A DNA stretch of 64,000 bases, taken from Setoptus koraiensis (Eukaryota; Arthropoda). The notes under the pieces were generated by a model that did not search any database, had not been told where the DNA came from, and was given only the letters and a program-made list of their open reading frames with translations. This document shows, piece by piece, positions 9,065 to 20,500 of the stretch. Positions within the stretch are counted from its first letter, which is position 1, and each line of letters begins with the position of its first letter. The stretch is taken from contig CM106585.1 of assembly GCA_048013815.1 (NCBI GenBank), forward strand, positions 8,308,001 to 8,372,000. Reading direction: 5' to 3'. A program made the translations under genes and the position numbers.

Positions 9065-9993
9065 TCTAGTAACAACTGAAGTCAACTCATCATCCTGGCT
9101 GGCATCGTTGTTTGCACCAGGCAGAAACTGATTCATGGACTCCGGAATAAAAAGATCTTGCATATTATAATTGGCTGTGATTCCCAAACTCTTTCTCACT
9201 TCAATGTATGTTGATAGAAGCGATTCCATCTGATCTAGTGTCGGACCAATTTCGTAATTAATGTGATTTCTGATCGCTTGTTCTTGCCCTCGATCTTTCG
9301 AAGTATCTCTGTTAGAATTTCCACTGTTGCGATTGCTCCCTCTTGTATTGTGTCTATTCTTGTATGTCTGCAATACATTCTTTTTGGTCACAAGTGAAGG
9401 TCCATAAATAGTATTTGATTGAACAAACTTGATGGCATTGAGAGAAAAAAGTTTGCCAATGGTGTACTTGAGGTCATCACGATTGATCACTGAATCGTTT
9501 TCTAAAAGATTTCTCATACATCTCATATTTTCCAAATTGATACGAATTTGCTGCCTTAAGTTGGTTGGTTGTTTAAGATATAAACAGAGTAGTAGATGGA
9601 TAGCAACTATTTGACGAACCACGGCAGTATTTTCTGGAGAGAGTTCTCCAGTCAAGATATTGTAGACCTCCTCCAGAAACTCAAATAATTCTCTGTGATC
9701 AAATCGATTCCTGAAACAAATAATGAGCAAGAAAACGAGTTGTCAAGAATAGATTAGAGAATAACCTTAGCATCTTTTCGCCTTGATTCTTTGATCGGGT
9801 CATACTTTGTCACTTACACAAATAAATTTCCTAGTTTATATGAATCCCAGATCCCCATGAGGTCTAACAGGGACTGAGAGGTTTTTTTGAATTGTTCTGA
9901 TACATGATTAAAGTCTTCTCTGAATCCTTCAGCAATATATTTTAGCCCAGGGTTGTTTTGAACTTTGTTTGATACTGTTTTTGATGACATCAT
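9035..9993 (-). CDS. SNAPC1: SNAPC1 (SNAP43) snRNA-activating complex subunit
   Basis: SNAPC1 is part of the complex that binds the proximal sequence element of snRNA promoters and recruits Pol II or Pol III. There are two exons on the minus strand: 9993-9818 and 9710-9035, with a 107-base intron (GTAAGT ... TTTCAG) in phase 2. The product is 283 residues. Family features are the amino segment GFREDFNHVSEQF ... IWDSYKLGNLF, then NRFDHRELFEF and the block TAVVRQIVAIHLLLCLYLKQP followed by RQQIRINLENM, which matches the SNAP43 pattern VGALYLLYGLYNTQ...KIRV. The C-terminal half is low-complexity (Asn/Arg/Ser). Its last 30 coding bases overlap the end of Nup50 on the other strand. Similarity is clear but not high. 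Confidence 0.75.
9146..9151 (+). terminator. Candidate poly(A) signal of Nup50
   Basis: The first plus-strand AATAAA after the Nup50 stop is about 80 bases downstream, inside the SNAPC1 coding region read on the other strand. If used, the two transcripts overlap. Confidence 0.4.
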
Positions 9994-10427
9994 TTTATTT
10001 CACTGATGTATGTTGAACCAACTTATCATAAAGAATTTATTGGACTGACCGCTTCACAAAGTTAGCAAATTCCGACGTCGAACGGTGTGCCTTAGTATAT
10101 CGTCAACATAGAACATGTGAATTATGAAAACAAATACCAGAGCGCACTATCGACCATTCATATAATGTATAACCAATGTGAGTAAATCAACAGCTCATGT
10201 CTCGGTTGATTCATCATCTGTTAATTTCACGTAGGGTGACTTCGTCAACACAAAAAAAAAATCTAGAGAAGCTAAAGAGAATTAGCATGCACGGATATGA
10301 AACAAACTTTTCTGGTCAAATGTTCGACAAAGAAAAAGACATACAAGCTGTGACTCGGTCAATGTTTTTCTCCGAACTCCAGAGATTCTTTATTTATATA
10401 GGTGAATGGTGACGAGAATTGAAGTAT
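9994..10427. other. Spacer SNAPC1 promoter / PSMB6 3' end
   Basis: Both neighbours run on the minus strand, so this is the SNAPC1 promoter and the PSMB6 3' end. A minus-strand AATAAA is at 10389-10394. No gene was recognised. Confidence 0.5.
10389..10394 (-). terminator. Candidate poly(A) signal of PSMB6
   Basis: AATAAA on the minus strand lies about 35 bases past the stop codon. Confidence 0.5.
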
Positions 10428-11099
10428 TCAGCCTTCGTAAAATTTGGGTAATTCGTTTCCCAATACAACCTTACGTCTTAGACCGTCTTTATCTATAACA
10501 CCGATCCTAACACAACCACCACTGGATCCATCTCTTGACAAGGCTAAGGTTATGCTTTTTGTAACAAAGTCTACACATTCTGCCTCTGACATATTCTCCC
10601 TGAAATTGGAATCAACATAACCATAGATATAGCCAGAACCCGAACCTCCTATCGAGACATTTTCACGCACTAGCATTCCTCCTAATGGTATACAGTATAC
10701 CTGGCCACCCTCTCTTTTATCATAACCAGCGACGATAATACCAGCCAGTAATTGTTCTCTATAATTGTAGCAAATATCACGGAAGACGTTGGCTGCGGCT
10801 TTTACTGTTGGCTCCTCTCCCATCTCCATATTATAGAAGTTGAGACGATATTTTACAATATCGGCTATCGCTTGTGTGTCGGCGGCTGAACCCGATCGAC
10901 AGCAGTATATATTATCCGATACTCTGGTTAATTTATCGGTTACACGATTGGCTATGTAGGCACCAGTTGTTGTGCGTGAATCCGCACCAATGACTACTCC
11001 ACCATTGTAGGCTACTGCCATTATTGTGGTTCCAGTCGATACCTCACAATTGAGATGATCCGGCACCAAATCGTTGATATCCATGAGTAGGCTGGACAT
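10428..11099 (-). CDS. PSMB6: Proteasome subunit beta type-6 (beta1), caspase-like
   Basis: Beta1 supplies the caspase-like (post-acidic) activity of the 20S proteasome. From the ATG at 11099 the precursor is 223 residues and intronless. The propeptide ends ...EVSTG and the mature enzyme starts with the nucleophile Thr (residue 24, TTIMAVAY). The catalytic Asp17 (GADSRTTTG) and Lys33 (NRVTDK) of the mature chain are in place, and [12 protein letters not shown] and SRDGSSGG are conserved, so it should be active. The frame is open a little further upstream but only with non-ATG codons. It is divergent from ANAPC4 with 463 bases between the starts. Confidence 0.97.
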   Translation of the reverse strand: MSSLLMDINDLVPDHLNCEVSTGTTIMAVAYNGGVVIGADSRTTTGAYIANRVTDKLTRVSDNIYCCRSGSAADTQAIADIVKYRLNFYNMEMGEEPTVKAAANVFRDICYNYREQLLAGIIVAGYDKREGGQVYCIPLGGMLVRENVSIGGSGSGYIYGYVDSNFRENMSEAECVDFVTKSITLALSRDGSSGGCVRIGVIDKDGLRRKVVLGNELPKFYEG

Positions 11100-11562
11100 G
11101 ATGATGTGATGAATGTATTTGCAGAGTGTCACTCTGGTCTAAGTGTCTTGGATTGAGGGTTGGACGGTCTGACGGATTCCTATTACACTAGTATTCCTGT
11201 GGTTGAAACTCTTTCTCTGATGATGCTAATAGATGAAGTTGTCAACAATACACTCAATCGGATTCCCAGTGGAAGGTTGGTAACAAAGTGCCGAAATAAA
11301 AAATAACCTGTCTACAGATGCTCATAATGCTGGGATGTGAAACAATCAATTCTGAGCGCAACATTTAAAACTATGAATATTCAATTGATATTCATGGATA
11401 TGTGCATTCTGAGGCATTTTTTCTCCTTTTTATTTGATTATCGCGCCTTTACTACAGACCAAAGTTTTTTTCTTCTATATCTGGATGATATCACGTGTGT
11501 AATGGCGCTCTTGGGTTAATAATGACGTTTCCCTGGTTCGAAAGCATCACTCAACACTTAAA
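11100..11562. promoter_or_regulatory. Divergent promoter region PSMB6 / ANAPC4
   Basis: This 463-base region separates the starts of a proteasome subunit and an APC/C subunit. It contains an E-box, TCACGTGT, at 11491-11498, nearer ANAPC4. No TATA box is obvious. Confidence 0.5.
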
Positions 11563-14454
11563 ATGCTGAATCTCAGACCCATAGATGCCAAGGGCCTCAG
11601 TGAGGAGATGATCCTCATGAAATGGAACCCTGGCATGGACTTGTTGGCTATAGTCTTTAAGAACGGTGATATAACACTCAACAGACTATTATCATGGCAG
11701 AGAGTTTGGAGGATACCATTTCCTGGTAACATGACGACATCTAGCGCTGTCAAACAATCACCAGAGGATACCATCAGAGATATCGCGTGGCGGCCGGATG
11801 GAAGAGTGTTAGCCATATGTTATGATGTGGATATTGTCGACAGGGCAGTTACAGTGGATGGGCCTTATAAGACCAGCATTTGCTCATTGCACAATGTGGA
11901 GAATGGCGAGATGATCAACACTATTCATGTAGAAGAGGGTCTGATAACATCACTCGGATGGTTTGTTCACAAACCACTAAACGATGAGAAAATCTTTGTG
12001 CCGGACATCGGGAAGCAAAATCAAACAAATGAACTATTATCTGAGTATCGTGATATTTTGTCCAATGGCACAGATGATAGCATAGACATATCTCAGTATC
12101 TGCCAGAGATGCATGCTTTACCAGCATCATTCAACGCTGCTAACAAACGGTCCACGGTCTTCGGTTTCGGGCCCCAGTCAAATTCCAATCAACAGACGGG
12201 TGTTCAAACAACCAGTGATGCATTGAGCTCTTTGTTGGCGACAGATCAATCATGTTTAAATTTGTTAGCTGTGGCAACAAACAAAGCCAGCATAAAATTA
12301 TACGCCCTGGGTTTGTACGATGTCGGATCAATCGAGTTGGACGGTTCAGTGATTGATACGCCAATAACCAATGTCTTCCTCTCAAGCTGCATGAGATATA
12401 TTACAGTCATCCAAGAAAAACCCTATGTTGACATGAATCAAACAACTAGATGCAGTAGGTCATCAACTAGAAACTCACCTGGTACCTCAAGGAGGTCTCG
12501 CGCAAGTTTTAATGCCGACTCATCGGATATATCTAGAGTCAGGTCATCAAGCTTTAACGGACAAAACATATCCACTGTCTCGAGTAGGAGGCGCCAATCT
12601 TCACTAACTTCCGATAGTTCAAAATCTTCCAGGTGCTCATATTCCTTGCGTACCATCGAGATTAACACGTTTTTTCGGCGCGGTCGCGAAGTTCTTCGAG
12701 TGTCAAAAATGTATGCAAAAATATTATCAGCTTTACAGTATCTAGAAGAAGTCATGAAAGCTATCACAGGAAGCTGGGAAGATGTGCTAGCCGGTCTAGA
12801 CACGAAATTGTCCAGTTATTGTAGCAGGACGGCCCATCAACAAGCCAATTCTATCACAACGTCCAATGGCTACACCCTGCTTACCGCTGACGAATTTCTT
12901 CAATTACTTGTGATAGGTCACTTGAGCGACAACTTGGAAAAGTTCCTACATGATCTCTCTGACAAAGGACTGAAAAAATTGAATCAAGCAATTGAGCAGA
13001 CATGTTCAAAAGTGCAAAATTTAGTTGTGAGGGGAGCTCAAAAATGTTGTTACCATTTGCACAATGACTTGAACACCTTACGCGGTATGTCTAAATGGAA
13101 GGAAAGATACGGCGATGTTGGTCTTGATGAGGCAACTATTGTGGTAGCAATGAAATCCGTGGGTTCCTTACTGTTGAAGCTCACTGAATTGCAACAAGTG
13201 ATTAACCATTCTCTCAAAAGTACCAAGTCATTTTTTCGTTGGCTCACCTCTGTAATGAATCGTGTATCAAGTGATTCCAATGTAAGTATCGTGCCAAGTG
13301 AGGTCCTAATGACAACTGAACAGGATATTCAGTTCATAACTGACTTTATACAAGAAAATTTCGATTGGAGCTCTGATGATGGTGCAGATGCCAAGAAAGT
13401 TGGACGAAATGATGATTCATTTGAGCGGCCAACATGCAGTAATTTTACATTGGAGCAAGTAGGTCAATATTTCAAAAACGAAACCCTCACCAGGCAAAAA
13501 TACTCATTTGTCAATCCTGGTGCAAATTTCTGGATCGACTTCATTAAAGACAAGCCTGAACTGAGTGAGAACACTCCTCTAGAAGAAGACGGGGCATCAA
13601 TGTTGCTATTTTACCCTCATAATTCTGATACCTCACTCATTCAAGAGCACAGTAGAGCAGATCGATTGGTTAGAGAGGCATTCAGCTCTGTCTCCATAAA
13701 TATCACACAGACCTTATCCAGAAGTGACATCGTCATTGAATTAGATGAATTCATTAGAGGAACCAAGAGTATCAAAACGACTAGACTATTTGTGGAAACA
13801 GATCCATCCAACAACCATCACTACTGTTTATTCATGACAGAGGATTGCCCTTCTGAGAAGATTTATCTCATTTCTGTTGTTCTGGCAACTGGTAAATGTC
13901 GCTTACTCAAGCCAAAATTGATAAAACTCGATAATAATTCATACAACGATAGCTCCGATTTGGATGACTCACAAGTGACTGAACCTTTTATTGTGAGTGA
14001 TTTCAAATTTTTCACTCCCACGGTCATGTCTTTCCTACTATTAGACCAAAAGAGAGTGGACACTTATTTAGTTCAGATACATAAGGACCAATTTATGATA
14101 AATGATGAGCATACAAAATGGTGGTCGACCAAAGAGATTAGTGAGATATTAACAAGCCAAGATACTCTAGATGAACAAAGTGAGGAAGTCCTTATCTATA
14201 TAGATGTAAATTCAACATCCCAGCAGCGCAAATTAAATCCGAGCATTGTTTATAGAAAAGTCAAATCGGTTGTAGGTATTGACATGGCTGTGGAGGGCCA
14301 GAGAAAGCTGGCATGTTTCACCTCTGACGGAAATAAGAAGATGCATCTTTATGAATTAGAATCTTGTGATCCCGAAGAGGAACTAGAGGATGAAGAGAGA
14401 ATCCAAAACGAAGAATCCAATCCAGAAGAATGCAGCACGATGGAACAAAGTTGA
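11563..14454 (+). CDS. ANAPC4: Anaphase-promoting complex subunit 4
   Basis: APC4 is a scaffold subunit of the APC/C ubiquitin ligase, which drives anaphase and mitotic exit. One uninterrupted frame encodes 963 residues; human APC4 has about 808. The amino end carries the APC4 WD40 blades: LMKWNPGMDLLAIVFKNGDI, SWQRVWRIPF, IAWRPDGRVLAI. The APC4 helical domain follows, with MYAKILSALQYLEEVM, ITGSWEDVLAGLDTKL, GLKKLNQAIEQ, LRGMSKWKERYG and SFFRWLTSVMNRV, all matching human APC4. Extra length comes partly from a Ser/Arg-rich insertion at about residues 297-361 within the WD40 part, and an acidic C-terminal tail. Intron loss for a gene this size is notable. The start ATG is the first in frame near the conserved region. 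Confidence 0.93.
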   Translation: MLNLRPIDAKGLSEEMILMKWNPGMDLLAIVFKNGDITLNRLLSWQRVWRIPFPGNMTTSSAVKQSPEDTIRDIAWRPDGRVLAICYDVDIVDRAVTVDGPYKTSICSLHNVENGEMINTIHVEEGLITSLGWFVHKPLNDEKIFVPDIGKQNQTNELLSEYRDILSNGTDDSIDISQYLPEMHALPASFNAANKRSTVFGFGPQSNSNQQTGVQTTSDALSSLLATDQSCLNLLAVATNKASIKLYALGLYDVGSIELDGSVIDTPITNVFLSSCMRYITVIQEKPYVDMNQTTRCSRSSTRNSPGTSRRSRASFNADSSDISRVRSSSFNGQNISTVSSRRRQSSLTSDSSKSSRCSYSLRTIEINTFFRRGREVLRVSKMYAKILSALQYLEEVMKAITGSWEDVLAGLDTKLSSYCSRTAHQQANSITTSNGYTLLTADEFLQLLVIGHLSDNLEKFLHDLSDKGLKKLNQAIEQTCSKVQNLVVRGAQKCCYHLHNDLNTLRGMSKWKERYGDVGLDEATIVVAMKSVGSLLLKLTELQQVINHSLKSTKSFFRWLTSVMNRVSSDSNVSIVPSEVLMTTEQDIQFITDFIQENFDWSSDDGADAKKVGRNDDSFERPTCSNFTLEQVGQYFKNETLTRQKYSFVNPGANFWIDFIKDKPELSENTPLEEDGASMLLFYPHNSDTSLIQEHSRADRLVREAFSSVSINITQTLSRSDIVIELDEFIRGTKSIKTTRLFVETDPSNNHHYCLFMTEDCPSEKIYLISVVLATGKCRLLKPKLIKLDNNSYNDSSDLDDSQVTEPFIVSDFKFFTPTVMSFLLLDQKRVDTYLVQIHKDQFMINDEHTKWWSTKEISEILTSQDTLDEQSEEVLIYIDVNSTSQQRKLNPSIVYRKVKSVVGIDMAVEGQRKLACFTSDGNKKMHLYELESCDPEEELEDEERIQNEESNPEECSTMEQS

Positions 14455-15083
14455 TTCATAGTATTGGTATTGTTAATTTTGGACCATCTTTCATTCGAAT
14501 TGTGTTACATACATAAATGTTTGAAAGTTTTTCTAACTAATTAAAGAGGAAGAAATTATCGATATGTTCCAGTGTCAATATAGAACTCAATTTATTTGTC
14601 TTAGTCTGTGGTAATTAACATGAGAGTAATAGGGCAAGGACGCAAGAGAATGTACTTTGTAGTTGTTCTAATTTGATGGAGAAATGGTATCTGGAAAACT
14701 TGCATTGCTCTAGCGCTTCTTTCGTCGTATTTGTTTCTATAATCAATCTGATAATGTAACTAAATTGCGATATCACGGCGATATAAATGTTCATAATCAT
14801 AATTTGTGTAAATTATTAGAGAAGGAGAGAGATTATAGTGAGCTAGTTGCAAACATTTTTTGTATAGTAAAATGTAAATGTTTTAATATTTGACTTGCAA
14901 GTTACACCAGCAAGCTACCACCAGCTTAGCGTATATACAGTTTATTACGTAACTGCATTGTTTTATCATACTGATCTATAGTCTATTTGGCACTGAAAAA
15001 TGATTACATAATAATATTTGGTGCTTTCCATATTGGCATAAGTGCCTGACGGAAGTAGGAGTATTAGTGAGTTTAGAAAGACA
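14455..15083. other. Convergent 3' region ANAPC4 / cuticle gene
   Basis: This AT-rich spacer holds both 3' ends. ATTAAA (plus) is at 14540-14545 and AATAAA (minus) at 14941-14946. No gene was recognised. Confidence 0.5.
14941..14946 (-). terminator. Candidate poly(A) signal of cuticle gene
   Basis: AATAAA on the minus strand lies about 140 bases past the stop codon. Confidence 0.4.
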
Positions 15084-17566
15084 TTACATCTTCCTGTTGG
15101 CACTATTGACGGTTAATCTTGAACCATAGCCAATTGATGAATCATCTAGGATGAACTTTTGTTGGTTACTAGTAAATTTTCTGCCCGTAGCCGATTGTAT
15201 GGATGATGGTTGTTGTTGTTGTTGTCGGGGAATACTGTTAATATCATTGCTGACCATATTGTTTTGCTGGTGTTGTTCTTTATCAAAGTGATTATGCTTA
15301 GATGTAGCAGATAATCTACCTGTATTTGTTGCAATAGCCGATGTATCGATTATAGACTGATTAGTTGTAGTAGTGGGCTTCCATCCGGAGTGGCCAAAGG
15401 ATTGTGCAAACGAAGACGTCCTCTTATCTCCACCTTTTGTGCCGCTTATTGTTGCTGCTGTTGTTCTTATAAATTGTTGTTGATTATTTAAATTAGTTGC
15501 CTGTTGATTGTGTAGCTGCTGCCATCTAAATTGTTTATTACTATTATTGTTATTATTGTTTGTGACAGGTAATATAAATCTATTTGGTTGACTAATGGAA
15601 TTAGAATCTAAATGCTGTCTAATCGTTTGTTTGTTGCTATCTTTGTTTGATTGATTGTTTGATTCAAAATCATTCAAACTCACAATTTCGGTCACTCCTG
15701 TCTTGACGGATGCTGCCGTTGTTGTTGTTGTTGTGAAAGCTGATGAAGTTGCAGTTGCTGTTGCTGGTACGATTGATGTTGCAGTTGTGGTGGTAGTTGT
15801 TGATGTTGCCGGTGCAATGGTGGTTGATATATTATTATCAACGTCTGAGGAAGTGCTTAACGATGATTGATCAGTGAATGATGTAACACTGGATAATGTA
15901 GATGCAACTGATGATGACTTTGTTTGGCCAGGCCTCTGTTGTTGTTGCTGCTGCTGGTTGTTCGCCTGTGGTGTTAATCCCTCATCATTAGAAATCAAGT
16001 TGGGAAAAGTTGAAAAGCTGTTGGTGGGCGCACTGGTGGTTGTTTGTTGAATCAAACCAGCAACCCCATTGATGGCTAAATCGCTATTACTATTGGCTTG
16101 GTTGTTCCTGTTGTTGTTGTTGTTACCTGTGAACAACTGAGATTGGAATTGTGTTTGTTGGTCTTGATTAGATGCAACAACCATTGTTGTTGTTGCTGCT
16201 GTTGTTGTTGGAATAAACAAATTAGATGATGCGCTAATATCATTAATATTAGCTATGACTTGAGTTCTCTTTTGGCTGCCAGGCGATACCAAAGACGACT
16301 TCTTTGCCGAATGGTCTCCTTTCACACCTCTGCCGGCGCCAATAGCAGCACCAAATGCTGGTTGTTGTTGTCTCTGCTTTTGTTGCTGCTGTTGCAAAGC
16401 CGGTCTCGGTTGCAATCTAGTGAAAACGTTCTGATAGATCGATTGTGGCTGTTGATTGTTGTTGGCCGATTGAACGTTGTTTGTATTGACGGCAAATATT
16501 GGCGCCAGCGTGGTTGTTGGCGCCTCAAAATTATTAAATGCTGCGGGCCTAGTGGTGGTCGGTCTAAACACGCTCTGTATGGTAGCCGGCCTAATTGGTT
16601 GTTGCTGAGAATTGATCATCTTTTGTTGTTGCCTTACCACTGTCTTCTGTTGTTGCTGTTGCCTCTGTTGTTCAACTTCATTTGCATTAGAAATAAATAA
16701 CGGATTAGTGGTGGTAGTAGGTACAAATGGTCTCACTTGTTGTTGATTGAGCTGTCTAGCCGGTTGAAATGTTGCCGATTGTTGCTTTTGGATATCAGAC
16801 GTTTGTTGGATTGTTTTCGTGGCCGCTTTATTGGTGGTTGACTTTTGTTTTGTCGATTGAATCCATTTGGCAACTCCTCCGCCATTTGTATTAGTTTGAG
16901 TGTTGCGGGGCCTTGTTGGGCCAGCGTTTTGCGCCCTATTATCCTGATTGAACGAGCCACCGTTACCGTTAGCAAACTGTACCGTTTTGGCCAGGTTGCC
17001 GCTCTGCTGCTGTTGCACCGGCCGTCTCCAAATGTCCTGTTGTTGTTGTTGTTGCTGCTGCTGCTGCTGTTGTTGTTGTTGTTGGCGTTCAGGACCGTTA
17101 TTAAAAAACGCAATTTCCGTTATTGCCGCCGTTGGTGTTGTTGTTGTTGTCTGCCAGCGCGCATCATTACTTTGTTGAGATGGGCCAGCCACTGATACGA
17201 CAGTGGAGGTCGGGACTTTGGCACTTGCATCTAAATTGGCATTATTGTTATTGCTTGGCCCATCAAATACTCTTAATCCATTACTAATCTCGGACAGTAG
17301 CTGCTGTCGCTCATTGGCAGTCAATTCTGGTGTTACCGTGGTGGGTCTTAGAGAGTCGCTGTCCGATGTTGCTGCTGTTGTTGTTGTTGTGACAGAGGCT
17401 CTCATAATGACATTGGACGTCAGACTTGGCTTGAATCTAATACCTGTCGCGGCGGGCTTAAATGAAGACACAAAGCCAGTGTTGATCCCTTCCTGATTGG
17501 CACCTTTCGATCCGGCTGCCGGTGTTGTCGATTTTGACTGACTAAAGTTGACTCTTTGTCGCTGCT

Positions 17567-17597
<31 letters not shown>

Positions 17598-20500
17598 TTG
17601 GTTGTTGCGTTTGTCGTTGCTTAAAATGAAACTATCAATTATTGGTCGCATTGTTGTGGTTAGGTCGTCCTTTTGGCCCGTAATGAACGCTGCTGCTGTT
17701 GTTGTCGTTGGTACAACAGGTGCCGCTGTTGTTATTGGCTGGCTGGCAACAATGGACTGCTTGCTGATTGTTACTGTTGGACGAGAGGATTTAATGCCGC
17801 CGCTGCTGCTGGTGACATCAAGGCGCTGTTGTTGTTGCTGTTGCTTAGCTGGACCAGAGTCCGGAGTAACACTGTCTGACTGACCAGTGACAGTGTTTGC
17901 TTGCACTTGCATTGTTGGTCCCGATTGTGCGAATTGACCAGTTTGGCCAGCGTTGGCAAACTGGCTATTTGTTGTTGTTGGTCGTGGTTGTTGTTTTTGC
18001 GAATTAGCATTCGTATTCAAATTAACACTAAACGTGGTTGGCGTGTCTCTGTTGGGCCCATTTTGTTGTGTTAGCTCTATGGGTGACTGGTCATTATTGT
18101 CGCTATTGTCGTCGTTGGCGCCATCGTTGTCGTTGGTGTTGTTATTGTCCAATTGCTCATTCATTGATACCGTATTATCATCAGACATAAATGTTTGAGG
18201 TGCCACCGTGGTAATTGGCACTGGCTCGCGCCTTGGGTAATCCTCTTCCTTTAGTTGTTGCACTTGCTGTAGGAATTGTTGTTGCAATTGTTGTTGAAGT
18301 ATCGACATCTGAGTAGTGGTTGGCGTCAATATTTGTTGCGCTTGCGGGCGGCTGTTTCCGGTAAATTGCACAAAATTATCATTGTTAGCGGGGAAATTAC
18401 CATTGCTTACAGTGGCCTTTGTAGCTTGCTGCTGTTGCTGTACCCATTTTTGGTTGTTTTGTGTGGTCTGGGGCCTCGCCGTTGTGATGAATTGACTAAA
18501 TGAATTGACGGGTCGCCCGTTGGCTTGCTGTTGCTGGTCGACAACAGACTGACCATTGTCGTTGATTGATTGATCAACGCCGGACACCTGAACAGCGGAC
18601 ACTTCGGTCATTGTCTGGCCAGCGGTCTTAATTATGCTGGGCTGTTGGTCGTCCACCATTTGTAAATCTGTTTGTTGTGATGACCCGCCGTTAGAAGTGA
18701 TAGTGCCGGCAGAGTCGTCGCTGTCCGACGACGACGACGACGACGACGACTGTCCCTTCGTCTGTTGGATCTGTGTCTGATCCAGCAAGTTTGTGCCGGC
18801 ATTTTTTTGTTCGTTGTTGTTGAGAGCACCCTGAGTGGTTTGCTGTTGTCCTCGCAAATCGTTGGCCTCATTCGAATCAATCACACTATTATTGTTAGTA
18901 TCATTTTGCGTTTGTTTGTTGTCGGCGTCAACCGCCAGCGACGACACCGAGTCGGCGGTGGTTTGCGGGGCGACGGTCGTTGTAACCACAGTCAGTTGCT
19001 GCTGTTGCAAATTGCTGTTGTCGTTGTTGTTGTTGTTGTTATTCTTGGTTGCCTGTTGCTGGTTGTTGATCTCTTGCTGTTGGTTGTTTGCTGCTGCCGC
19101 TGTTGTTGTCGTTGTTGATCCACCTTGACCTGCGCCGTTAACCGCTTGTTGGGCCTGATTAGTGGACGTTGTTGGTCTGCTCGTGTCCGACTGCTGTCTC
19201 TGAGGCTGTGGCTGTTGTTGGTCATTAGCACCATCAGCGATTTGCTGCTGCTGCTGGTCATTGTTTGTAACAAGTGAATTATCATTGAAGTTGTTGTTGT
19301 TCTGGCTGGACAGTGATGAGCTGGCCGGAGTGGTTGTTGGCTGCTGTTGCTGCGCAAGTGAGCCCATTGAAACTTGTTGAAAGCCCGACGTTTGTTGTTG
19401 CTCGCTCTTTTGCTGCGTATTTAATTGAGATGAATCCTCTTGTTGTTGTTGTTGTTGTTGTTGCTGAACATTATTATTATTGTTGTTGTTATTATTATTG
19501 TTGTTGAACTGGCCATCGTTGAGCGTGGATGTTGTTGTGCCCGCCAACTGTTGCTGTTGATTAGTGGCAGTTAATGAATTGGCGCCAAATGGTTGCTTGT
19601 TGTTGGAAGTGGTAAATTTAGAATCGTTGACTGTTGCAATCCATGGCTGTTGTTGCGAGCCAACAACAGCTTTGGGCCCGCCGGTTTGTTGAGCAAAGTT
19701 GTTGTTGTCGTCGTTGGCCGAGTCGGTGAGTGTGGTCACTTTTTGCTGTTTGTCGGCCTCTGTCTGTTGCCGTTGCTGATTTGTATCAAAATCCAGACCG
19801 GCGTTGTTGATTTGCTCCTTCTCTTGTTCGTATCGCTGGGCCGAATCTTCGTCGCCCGCTACCAATTCAATGACATTGTAATTGAACTGTCTATTTGCGC
19901 TCTGTCTGCCGTTGGAACGAAGAGCCTCGTTTATTGACACCGGCACCGGTTGTCTGGCTAGTTGTCGTTGTTGTCTGAAGTTGTCGTTGCTGCTTGCAGC
20001 CACATTGTTGATGCTGGCGCTGTCCCACTGTCGACTTGCCGACTGGTTTCCGGTTGCCAGCAGCAGCATGCCGTTGGCAGTGGCTGCACCGGCCGCATTG
20101 GCGGCCAGAGTGGCCAGCGAGCGTTCTCTTGATTCGCGCTGAATCTCCTCTAATTGATTGTAAAATTCCAATGTCACACCGGATTGTTGCAACTGTTGAG
20201 CGCTTGGCTGTTCCACGACATACTCAACATCGGCCGAATTCTCTTGCCGTGTGCCTATTTCGTTTGTTTTGACGGTGGCCCGGTAGCCGTCGTTGTCGGC
20301 AATGTAGTCGACGCGTCTCTGGCGACCATCGTCGCCCATAATAGTGTAAAATCCCGTTATGCGCCCACTTCCGTCGCCCTGTTCTTGGTGAGTGGATAGT
20401 GCGCCTGCTTGTGACAATTAGTCGGTATCAAACGGCAAACATATGACAAAAACGAATGATAACGGGCGCAAAGGTACACAGGGCCGGTCGGGGACGAAAG

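Noticed and set aside
15655-20399. Many plus-strand frames rich in Leu, Val or Cys opposite the cuticle gene
   Set aside because: They are the antisense of CAG/CAA/AAC/ACA runs; the complement gives CTG/TTG/GTT codons with no stops. The sense frame has the R&R domain and is the real gene.
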